From NCBI GenBank assembly GCA_019242465.1, contig JAFAVL010000063.1, positions 1-5,025 of the forward strand: a DNA stretch of 5,025 nucleotides, read 5' to 3'. The notes below the pieces were generated by a model. That model searched no databases. It saw only the letters and a list, made by a program, of their open reading frames with translations, and was not told the DNA's origin. The DNA is from Chroococcidiopsidaceae cyanobacterium CP_BM_RX_35. GTDB taxonomy: Bacteria > Cyanobacteriota > Cyanobacteriia > Cyanobacteriales > Chroococcidiopsidaceae. Shown here in pieces: positions 1 through 5,025 of the stretch (its first letter is position 1; each line of letters starts with the position of its first letter). Made by a program: the position numbers and the translations under genes.

Positions 1-185
1 TACCATCTGACCCCTATCAATTTCCTACCATCCGGGCTACAGGCAACTCAGTTGTCTTAGAAAGCGCCCCCTTAATGACTGTCAACTCAACTCTGGGTGA
101 GCAGTTCGCTACTGGTCAACTTCTGCTCAAATCAATCTATGCTCAGCAAAAAAGCACTCCCAGTCTCAATCCTCAGCCCGAATAA
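1..185 (+). CDS. C-terminal end of an unidentified upstream protein (partial)
   Basis: From base 3 this frame stays open for 60 codons to a TAA at 183-185; its beginning lies before the window. The visible tail starts PSDPYQFPTIRATGNS and ends with a polar, Pro/Gln/Ser-rich stretch (STPSLNPQPE), as a flexible C-terminus often does. I do not recognise a family. The other two plus frames carry early stops (for example TAG at 58-60 and TAA at 73-75 in the ATPase frame), so this is the only plausible coding frame here. The gene runs in the same direction as the ATPase that follows and overlaps its likely start by 47 bases, so it is probably part of the same operon. With only 60 codons visible, a chance open frame cannot be fully excluded. 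Confidence 0.6.
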   Translation, partial: PSDPYQFPTIRATGNSVVLESAPLMTVNSTLGEQFATGQLLLKSIYAQQKSTPSLNPQPE

Positions 186-1239
186 GAAAGCTAACCTAAT
201 TCCGACTACCAGTGAGCCAGGAATAGTTTTAGGCAATGGCATTAGTTGGAATCCTACTACACTACCGAATGGTCATATTGTCTTGATCGGCGCATCCGGT
301 AGTGGGAAAACCCAAACCCTCAAGGCAATCGCCTATGAACTCCCCAAACTTTTTCCAGAAATCAGAATCATTATTATAGATTTCCACGGCGATCAGCATC
401 TCCCAGGCGAGACTTGCTATCCGCTGAATATGGAGTCACCCTATGGGGTCAACCCTCTCACCATTGACCTAGATACTAAAGGTGGTGGACCTTCACTTCA
501 GGCGATCGCAGTGGCAGCTGTCCTCAAAAGAGCGCTATTGATGGGACCAAACCAGGAAGGGCTAGTAATTGAACTGCTGAATTGCTGCTACCGCACGGCC
601 GGAATCTTTCAGGAGAACGTCAGGAGTTGGGAGAGAAAACTGCCCACCTTTGCAGAGATGCGGGCTGAGGTAGAAAAGCGGATTGAGAATGGCTGTAAAG
701 AAAGCCAAAAGCTCAGCCTGAAGCTCGCAGCAACTTTTCAATATGGGATATTTGACCGCCCACAGCCACCACTGACAGCCTCAATCGTGCGCTTTGATTT
801 ATCAGCTCTGGGCAAGGTGCCAGGACTGGGAGCAATAGCGGCTGAAAGTTTGGTTAAACAGCTGATGGACTCCCATCGGCTCATGGGTGAAATCGCGGGT
901 AAGGTTCCTCGCACTTATTTATTTATGGATGAGGCTAAAGAGATTAAAGGGTCCAGATCAGTTGATTTAGTTTTAGCGGATGGCAGAAAGTATGGGCTCG
1001 GCGCTGTCGTGGCATCTCAGCGAGACGCCCACATCTCAGATAACGTTATCGCCAACTCGGCAACCAAGATTGTTTTAGCTGTAGACCAGACTGAAGTTGG
1101 GCGGGTTGCTAAACGGTTTCGATTTGCTGACAACTTGGTAGCCGCCCTTCAACCGCTTGAAGCCTTGGTACGTATGGGCACGACTGGGCACCGCTGCCAG
1201 ATTAAGCCTTACTATCAGCGGATTGAGGATGGAGCCTAA
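139..1239 (+). CDS. HerA/FtsK/VirB4-like P-loop motor ATPase
   Basis: Predicted cytoplasmic ATPase of about 366 residues from the HerA/FtsK/VirB4 (DUF87-like) group, whose members pump DNA or drive protein/DNA export. Numbered from the ATG at 139, a perfect Walker A GASGSGKT lies at residues 51-58 and is followed by IIIIDFHGD (about 77-85). NPL (about 105-107) matches the segment that follows the first core strand in VirB4/HerA proteins. Walker B is YLFMDEA (about 260-266), with adjacent Asp and Glu. The block GLGAVVASQRD (about 286-296) followed by NSATKIVL is the typical HerA/VirB4 sensor-like region. There is no ABC signature, so it is not an ABC exporter. An upstream GTG at 97 would give 380 residues. 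I prefer ATG 139 because it is a stronger codon and overlaps the preceding gene less; neither has a Shine-Dalgarno. It is coupled to the adaptor gene by TAATG. The exact subfamily and the cargo are unknown. Confidence 0.85.
   Translation: MLSKKALPVSILSPNKKANLIPTTSEPGIVLGNGISWNPTTLPNGHIVLIGASGSGKTQTLKAIAYELPKLFPEIRIIIIDFHGDQHLPGETCYPLNMESPYGVNPLTIDLDTKGGGPSLQAIAVAAVLKRALLMGPNQEGLVIELLNCCYRTAGIFQENVRSWERKLPTFAEMRAEVEKRIENGCKESQKLSLKLAATFQYGIFDRPQPPLTASIVRFDLSALGKVPGLGAIAAESLVKQLMDSHRLMGEIAGKVPRTYLFMDEAKEIKGSRSVDLVLADGRKYGLGAVVASQRDAHISDNVIANSATKIVLAVDQTEVGRVAKRFRFADNLVAALQPLEALVRMGTTGHRCQIKPYYQRIEDGA
502..509. repeat. HIP1 octamer GCGATCGC
   Basis: Perfect palindromic octamer inside the ATPase gene. 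HIP1 is greatly over-represented in many cyanobacterial genomes, so it serves as a marker of host lineage rather than of local function. Confidence 0.85.
1225..1234 (+). promoter_or_regulatory. Ribosome binding site of the adaptor gene
   Basis: The purine-rich stretch GAGGATGGAG sits just before the ATG at 1239, with GAGG ending 10 bases and GGAG 4 bases upstream. It lies inside the last ATPase codons. Because the start codon shares its A with the ATPase stop (TAATG), termination and reinitiation by the same ribosome are likely, which would tie adaptor output to ATPase output. It is the clearest Shine-Dalgarno-like signal in the window. Confidence 0.55.
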
Positions 1240-2420
1240 TGCAAAAGTCTTTGAACTGGAACTGGAATAACCTCATCACCTACACCGCTCTTGGGCTAAT
1301 GGTTAGCCTACTGGGTTGGCACCAGTCTCGGAAAACCGAGTTAGCAACGGTTGCAGAACCGGTCCCCCTGACATCTGCCTCAAATCCTCCAGCTGCCCTG
1401 CCCAATGCCACTTCACCACGGTTACTGAAATTTAGCTTGTCCTTGTCTTCACCCAAGGAACTCAAAGTTAAGCAGGGAGACACAGTGAGGACTGGTGAGG
1501 CGATTGCAGACCGAGTTGAGGAGCGAGTGCATCTAACTGCCCAACGTCAAGCTTTGGTGTTATCGCTTCAGGAGATTCAGGGGAAGACAGCCATCAAGCC
1601 AACAGCGCCTGTGACGGTTCCTTCTGTGAACGAGCTGCCACCGATCTCATATGCGGAGGAAGAAGCAGCGATCGCCTCTGCTAGAATGTCTGTGCAACAG
1701 GCACAGAAAGAGTTTGATCGAGAGCAGGAAAGGCTCAAAAGTGCCCCATTGGAAGAATCAAGCGCTGTTCGCAAAGCAGAGGTCACTGTAGCAGAAAAGC
1801 AGCGTGCAGTAGATCTCCAGAATCGCAAGATCGATGCGGTGCAGGGTTTAAAGGACTTACCGCCTGATGTTATCGTTCACGAGCAAGAGGTTCTCAAGCA
1901 AAAGCAAGCTGACCTAAAGCTTGCTCAGGCAGATTTAGAGCAGGCTCAGGCTAAGGAACAAGCGGCATCGAAGCAGCAATCCGATAAGCTACAGCAACTG
2001 TCGCAGGCAGTGGAGAAGGCACAGTCTGAGCTACAGCTAGCAATTTCAAAACTACAGACAGCTCATGATAAGAGGGCATACACAGAATATGAGGCATCAG
2101 TTGCAGCAGCCCGACGAGTTGAGGAACATAATCAAGCCGAACAGAATTACACGCGGCAGTTGCAAGAGGCAGAGCAGCACGAGCGCGATCGCTCATTCCA
2201 GGTCACTCAAATCCAGGACAAAATCGCTGCGGTTGACAACCAACTTTCAGCTCTCAGTACTGTTAGAAGTCCTTATGCTGGGACCATCAGACTGGTCAAA
2301 ATCCTTGGGCAGAATGACAAGAATCTGTCAGTGGAAATTACTCTTGCTGTTGGCAATGGCAATGATAGTACACCCGGACTCAGCTCTGGCACGAAACCCA
2401 CGGGAGGCGCAATTAAATAA
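1239..2420 (+). CDS. HlyD-like membrane-fusion/periplasmic adaptor protein
   Basis: A 393-residue protein built like the adaptors that link an inner-membrane motor to an outer-membrane channel. A single hydrophobic segment (about residues 12-27) follows a short N-terminus, suggesting an inner-membrane anchor with the rest in the periplasm. The first lipoyl/biotinyl-like half motif is LKVKQGDTVRTGEAIADRV (about 75-93). A Pro-rich linker (about 120-135) leads into a very long Ala/Gln/Glu/Lys-rich coiled coil (about 138-338), broken near GLKDLPPD (203-210), a possible hairpin turn. The second lipoyl half, TVRSPYAGTIRLVKILGQN, follows at about 341-359. Only about 34 residues remain after it, so the beta-barrel and membrane-proximal domains of typical HlyD/AcrA proteins are absent. 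The gene starts on the ATPase stop and its last 107 bases also encode the start of the next protein. The fold call is firm; the substrate and partner are inferred from neighbours. Confidence 0.83.
   Translation: MQKSLNWNWNNLITYTALGLMVSLLGWHQSRKTELATVAEPVPLTSASNPPAALPNATSPRLLKFSLSLSSPKELKVKQGDTVRTGEAIADRVEERVHLTAQRQALVLSLQEIQGKTAIKPTAPVTVPSVNELPPISYAEEEAAIASARMSVQQAQKEFDREQERLKSAPLEESSAVRKAEVTVAEKQRAVDLQNRKIDAVQGLKDLPPDVIVHEQEVLKQKQADLKLAQADLEQAQAKEQAASKQQSDKLQQLSQAVEKAQSELQLAISKLQTAHDKRAYTEYEASVAAARRVEEHNQAEQNYTRQLQEAEQHERDRSFQVTQIQDKIAAVDNQLSALSTVRSPYAGTIRLVKILGQNDKNLSVEITLAVGNGNDSTPGLSSGTKPTGGAIK
1668..1675. repeat. HIP1 octamer GCGATCGC
   Basis: Second perfect copy, in the part of the adaptor gene encoding the start of the coiled coil, where the codons read as Ala-Ala-Ile-Ala. 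It has been accommodated within coding sequence. Confidence 0.85.
2185..2192. repeat. HIP1 octamer GCGATCGC
   Basis: Third perfect copy, in the adaptor gene within codons for Glu-Arg-Asp-Arg-Ser. All three copies lie in the plus-strand operon; the helicase half has only near matches such as TCGATCGC and CCGATCGC. Confidence 0.85.
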
Positions 2421-3369
2421 AGCCACTGGAGCTATCCTCAAAAAGATGCCACAAGTGCCAATCTCGTCGGCATCAAGTACAGTACCAATTTCTCAACCAG
2501 GGACTAAATCATCATTGCCACTCGGCGGCACTGATGATTCAGGAGATGATTCTTCAGACGATGATCCAGATGCCAAGCTGCCGAAAACTGAGCCAAATCC
2601 ACTTAACGCAGCTGGCGATTCTATGGATACTCTGATCCAACAAGGAATTAATGCAGATTTATGGCAGCAAATGCAGGGTGAGCTACCGTGTGTTGAGGCA
2701 ACAACTAAGTGCATTGCTCAGCTTCAGAATGTCGCAGTACAGAAGAATCCCCTCTTGAAAGAGGTTGACTCACGGATTCAGGATATCCAGAGCAAAATTG
2801 ACGTGGCTAAGAAAGCGAATAAGACCTCGATCAACCTCAGCATTCTGCGCCCAGCAAGCCAGGTATTTCTACAGCCAACTATCCAACAACACCATCACTC
2901 TGGCGTTCTTGGCAAACTATTCTCAATCTTTACAGGTCCCGTCGGAATCGTTAATGAACTGCTTTCGGCTGTAGGAACTCCTCTCTTAGATGGCTTTTTT
3001 GGAGGAAGTGACCAGAACCAACAGCGAGCTATTTCCATTAGCGACCTTCAAGTCAAGCTAGCCGAGATCCAACGTGGTCGTGCTGAGCTGGCTGATAAGG
3101 TACGAGAGAAAGTTGCACTGGCAGTTTTTGACTTTGATAGTAGCCGCCGCGATTTCCAAATTGCTCAGGTAATAGCCAATCGGGAATCGTCGCGGATGCA
3201 GCTAATTACAGTCGAGTACCGAATGGGGCAAGGTACGAGTGAGAGCTATCTGAATCAACTATCTTCGCTTGACAAAAATAAAGCTCAGACTTGGAAATCT
3301 TGGTCCCTAATGCGATCACAACTGGAAAAAATTAAGCTTCTTGTCTTAGGATCTGAAGACCAGAACTAG
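2314..3369 (+). CDS. Secreted TolC/OEP-like outer-membrane partner protein
   Basis: A 351-residue exported protein. The frame is open from further upstream, but the ATG at 2314 is chosen because it gives a good signal peptide: MTR-CQWK, a Leu/Met/Ala-rich core (about 9-19), and the cleavage motif SALA before Arg27. The ATG at 2275 would add 13 residues. Next come a Ser/Pro/Gly linker and a very acidic run (residues 74-86, nine Asp). Residues about 122-180 (ELPCVEATTKC, then KNPLLKEVDSRI) resemble the first helices of TolC-family proteins, with Cys126 and Cys133 free to form a disulfide. A hydrophobic Gly-rich middle (about 197-231) leads to helices at about 243-346, where AVFDFDSSRRDFQIAQ and EYRMGQGTSESYLNQL match the last TolC-type helical hairpin. 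Full TolC proteins carry two hairpin repeats in 400 or more residues, so this is a shortened or diverged member. It probably docks with the preceding adaptor. Confidence 0.72.
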   Translation: MTRICQWKLLLLLAMAMIVHPDSALARNPREAQLNKATGAILKKMPQVPISSASSTVPISQPGTKSSLPLGGTDDSGDDSSDDDPDAKLPKTEPNPLNAAGDSMDTLIQQGINADLWQQMQGELPCVEATTKCIAQLQNVAVQKNPLLKEVDSRIQDIQSKIDVAKKANKTSINLSILRPASQVFLQPTIQQHHHSGVLGKLFSIFTGPVGIVNELLSAVGTPLLDGFFGGSDQNQQRAISISDLQVKLAEIQRGRAELADKVREKVALAVFDFDSSRRDFQIAQVIANRESSRMQLITVEYRMGQGTSESYLNQLSSLDKNKAQTWKSWSLMRSQLEKIKLLVLGSEDQN

Positions 3370-3495
3370 AATGAGTAGAGTTCTGCTTGGCTAAGAAGCA
3401 GCAACAGCAACTACTACCACCTAATATACTTTGAGAAAGTACCTAAGAAGTTGGCTTTTAGGTTTACCTTGTACCGTCCTCTCCATTTGCTTCGA
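3370..3495. other. Convergent intergenic region
   Basis: This 126-base stretch separates the end of the TolC-like gene (plus) from the end of the 62-residue gene (minus). Besides the paired hairpins at 3427-3463 there is one more weak inverted repeat, CTGCTT/AAGCAG (3383-3388 and 3396-3401), with a 7-base loop and no T tract. I see no tRNA-like fold, promoter or credible gene in it. Confidence 0.5.
3427..3463. terminator. Two adjoining hairpins between convergent genes
   Basis: TACTTT-GAG-AAAGTA (3427-3441) is a perfect 6-bp stem with a 3-base loop. It abuts ACCTAAGAAG-TTGG-CTTTTAGGT (3441-3463), a 9-bp stem with one bulged G and a 4-base loop; the two share base 3441. They lie 57 bases after the plus-strand operon stop and 32 bases after the minus-strand small gene stop, where a shared transcript end would be expected. 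Neither side has a strong T tract, so a classical intrinsic terminator is not proven. Confidence 0.35.
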
Positions 3496-3684
3496 TCACT
3501 CTAAATTAATGTGTTCTTCAATGGATTCAATCGCGGCAATAGCCATTGCCACGAACATTGCACAACGGGGATTTTCGGAATCAACAATCGATACGCCTGT
3601 AAATTTGAACCCTTGGCTTGCAGCAATAGCAACTGCCATTTTTTCTATGAGTGATTCCTTAGAAATTGCAGTTAAATTTCTCAT
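3496..3684 (-). CDS. Small protein of unknown function (62 aa)
   Basis: The frame runs from ATG at 3684 to TGA at 3496-3498 and encodes 62 residues. I do not recognise a family. It is rich in Ala, Ile and Glu and looks like two helices (about residues 8-22 and 40-60) around a central GFKFTGVSIVDSENPRC stretch. The composition is sensible for a soluble small protein, unlike the Ser/Leu/Cys-rich opposite-strand frame across the same DNA, which starts with TTG at 3431. The ATG overlaps the stop of an upstream frame (ATGA), and GAAG lies about 10 bases upstream. It follows the helicase and a decayed frame on the same strand, so it may be co-transcribed with them. A small accessory gene or half of a two-gene cassette are both possible. 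Confidence 0.5.
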   Translation of the reverse strand: MRNLTAISKESLIEKMAVAIAASQGFKFTGVSIVDSENPRCAMFVAMAIAAIESIEEHINLE

Positions 3685-3824
3685 AATGCGAACTTCATAC
3701 GTTTTTCTAACTCTCGATACACAGCTTCATTTTGGACATAGGTTTAGCTTGAGCATGGCCGTACGTGGTAACTTTCCTAGCCGATATCAATACCAACCTC
3801 TTCCTTCTCGTTCCACCTCTCCAT
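3681..3824 (-). pseudogene. Possible decayed ~47-codon gene with two in-frame stops
   Basis: On the minus strand an ATG at 3824, five bases after the helicase stop, opens a frame of 15 codons beginning MERWNEKEEVGIDIG, then TAG (3777-3779). The same frame continues as ESYHVRPCSS, then TAA (3744-3746), then TYVQNEAVYRELEKRMKFAL, ending in the TGA at 3681-3683 that overlaps the ATG of the 62-residue gene. The third segment in particular has a natural protein-like composition (charged, helical), and the ATGA junction is typical of translationally coupled genes. I infer an ancestral small gene inactivated by two substitutions. Chance is a real alternative, because each segment is short. No family is recognised. 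Confidence 0.33.
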
Positions 3825-3829
3825 AACAC

Positions 3830-5025
3830 CTATTGAGTATACGCTTCTACGCGCTCTAACGCCGCCCTAACTTTAGTTGCAAACTCTGATTCTCGATCGC
3901 AAGTCATGACCAATCGATCGATTGCTCTGGTCATTGCCACGTAGAGCAGCCGTGCTTCTTCCTCTGGCGCACCCTGTGAGTGCGGCAGAAATCCAACCCC
4001 CGGCACGAACACAACCGGAAATTCTAACCCCTTGCTGGAGTGCATGGTAATCAACTTCACAGTGGGAGCATTGACATCGTAGTTCCGGCTGTCGCTATTT
4101 CGACTTACCCATTCAATCGGAAGTTGAGCGTCTTCAAACTGGCGGCAAATTTGCTCACCCATGAACTTTGAGCGATATAGAATTGCTATTTGGTTCCAGC
4201 CTGTACCCTGTTCGTGCAACTTCCGCGCTCTCTCAGCCAAGTATTTTGTTTCTTCCCTGAAACTAGAGAGTCGAACAAGCTCAGGTTTGACCCCATGTCG
4301 CCCTGCTGTTTGAGGCTTGATCAAGACTGGCATATCCTCATCGTTCTCCTCGTCCTGATCCAAAAAATCCTTAGCGAATTCGTAAGCAACTCTCAACACT
4401 TCAGCAGTATTTCGGTAATTCACCTTGAGAATCGTGGTTCGTCCTTGAGCCTGGACGCCCACGCTCTTGAAACTGAACTTTCTTTTTTTCTTTTCCCCAT
4501 ATAGATTCTGGGCATCGTCGTAGAGCAGCAGAAGAGACTTGGTTTCTGGATCGATCATTTGCACAATCAGCTTTAGCCAGTCAGGTTCAAAGTCGTGTCC
4601 CTCGTCGATCAGCACTGCTCCATACTGCTCTGCTGGGATTAAACCCTTCTCAACTGCTCGGATCACCCTCTGCACTAGTTCTTTGGAATAGGCTTCTCCT
4701 TTGAACTGGTTCCAACTGGGCTTCTGAATGTGATGCGCCTCCAACAAATCTGAACACCATCGGTGGAAATGCCTGACTGCTACCCGATCGCTACTAATTC
4801 CTTTGGCATGGAGCATTTGTCGCAGCTTCGCAGCTAGAGGAACGTTAAAACACAGTACCAAAATTGGTTTGGTCACTTCTTCCAATAGGCGTTGGCAACG
4901 ATACGCCAGGATTAGGGTTTTTCCGCTACCTGCTACACCGTGAATGATGCGATGCCCATCCCCTATAGATCGAGCAAGTTGTTCTTGCTGCAAGTCCATA
5001 ATTTTGATGATGTCGGGTACAGCTA
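3830..5025 (-). CDS. UvrD-type superfamily 1 helicase, probably NERD-UvrD, N-terminus beyond the window
   Basis: The frame reads from the window edge to the TAG at 3830-3832. An internal ATG at 4999 would give 389 residues, but the frame is open upstream to the edge (AVPDIIKI precedes it), so the true start is probably outside. Numbered from that Met, the SF1A helicase motifs are all present: motif I GVAGSGKT (21-28), Ia LVLCFN (47-52), [11 protein letters not shown] (130-138), [13 protein letters not shown] (158-167), [10 protein letters not shown] (191-198), [15 protein letters not shown] (317-330) and [15 protein letters not shown] (348-360). DEGH at motif II replaces the usual DExQ. The lead-in [18 protein letters not shown] and compact size match, as I recall it, the helicase half of NERD-domain helicases, where a nuclease-related domain precedes it; that domain cannot be seen here. 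Predicted to be an ATP-driven 3'-5' DNA translocase in repair or mobile-element maintenance. Confidence 0.88.
   Translation of the reverse strand, partial: AVPDIIKIMDLQQEQLARSIGDGHRIIHGVAGSGKTLILAYRCQRLLEEVTKPILVLCFNVPLAAKLRQMLHAKGISSDRVAVRHFHRWCSDLLEAHHIQKPSWNQFKGEAYSKELVQRVIRAVEKGLIPAEQYGAVLIDEGHDFEPDWLKLIVQMIDPETKSLLLLYDDAQNLYGEKKKRKFSFKSVGVQAQGRTTILKVNYRNTAEVLRVAYEFAKDFLDQDEENDEDMPVLIKPQTAGRHGVKPELVRLSSFREETKYLAERARKLHEQGTGWNQIAILYRSKFMGEQICRQFEDAQLPIEWVSRNSDSRNYDVNAPTVKLITMHSSKGLEFPVVFVPGVGFLPHSQGAPEEEARLLYVAMTRAIDRLVMTCDRESEFATKVRAALERVEAYTQ
3911..3924. repeat. 14-bp perfect palindrome in the helicase gene
   Basis: CAATCGATCGATTG equals its own reverse complement. It lies in the helicase codons just after motif VI (Ala-Ile-Asp-Arg-Leu). 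Nested GATC/CGATCG sites are common in cyanobacterial DNA, so it may be only compositional; a protein-binding role is not supported. Confidence 0.5.

Noticed and set aside
139..1239. ABC transporter ATPase
   Set aside because: Although next to an adaptor and a TolC-like protein, it has no LSGGQ signature or Q/H-loop order; the region after Walker B matches HerA/VirB4 proteins.
1280..2196. Three minus-strand open frames (1280-1483, 1577-1828, 1951-2196)
   Set aside because: All are antisense to the adaptor gene; their Ala/Ser/Leu/Cys-rich sequences mirror the coiled-coil codons and show no domain.
2065..2313. Upstream extension of the TolC-like gene from ATG 2065
   Set aside because: The added residues are Arg/Ser/Gln-rich shadow of the adaptor coiled coil and would bury the signal peptide; the start at 2314 explains export.
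2493..2974. Minus-strand frame 2493-2714 and plus-strand frame 2765-2974
   Set aside because: Both are shadows of the TolC-like gene in other frames, with no ribosome binding site or motif.
3431..3826. Plus-strand open frame of 131 codons starting with TTG
   Set aside because: It is antisense to the 62-residue gene and the remnant, is rich in Ser/Leu/Cys with no recognisable motif, has a weak start and no ribosome binding site, and overlaps the hairpin region.
4190..4504. Plus-strand open frame of 104 codons
   Set aside because: It lies entirely opposite the helicase between motifs III and V; its composition is that of an antisense shadow.
1..5025. CRISPR array, tRNA, rRNA or insertion sequence
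   Set aside because: No spaced direct repeats, cloverleaf, rRNA-like stretch, transposase or paired terminal inverted repeats were seen on reading both strands.

Overview
The window looks cyanobacterial. It holds three perfect copies of the octamer GCGATCGC (HIP1), where about 0.08 would be expected by chance in 5 kb, and Shine-Dalgarno sequences are weak or absent, which is common in cyanobacteria. The gene content (a HerA/VirB4-type motor ATPase, envelope-spanning proteins, a NERD/UvrD-type helicase and small unknown genes) would suit a plasmid or other accessory region better than a core locus. That placement is inference; no replication, relaxase or integrase gene is visible.

Plus strand, 1-3369: a tightly packed gene row with no promoter inside the window, so transcription probably begins upstream. 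It consists of (i) the last 60 codons of an unidentified protein, ending at 185; (ii) a HerA/FtsK/VirB4-like P-loop ATPase, probably starting inside the previous gene at 139; (iii) a HlyD-like membrane-fusion protein starting on the ATPase stop codon (TAATG); and (iv) a secreted TolC-like outer-membrane protein whose signal peptide is encoded out of frame within the last 107 bases of the adaptor gene. A cytoplasmic motor, an inner-membrane/periplasmic adaptor and an outer-membrane partner together suggest a trans-envelope export or conjugation-like apparatus. It differs from classical ABC or RND tripartite pumps because its ATPase is of the HerA/VirB4 type. This is the most interesting hypothesis in the window.

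3370-3495: convergent intergenic region with two adjoining weak hairpins at 3427-3463, a candidate bidirectional transcript end.

Minus strand, 5025-3496: a UvrD/NERD-type superfamily 1 helicase, cut by the window edge at its N-terminal side. It is followed after 5 bases by a short reading frame interrupted by two stops (a likely decayed ~47-codon gene), and then by a 62-residue unknown protein whose ATG overlaps the end of that frame (ATGA). These three may form one transcription unit converging on the export operon.
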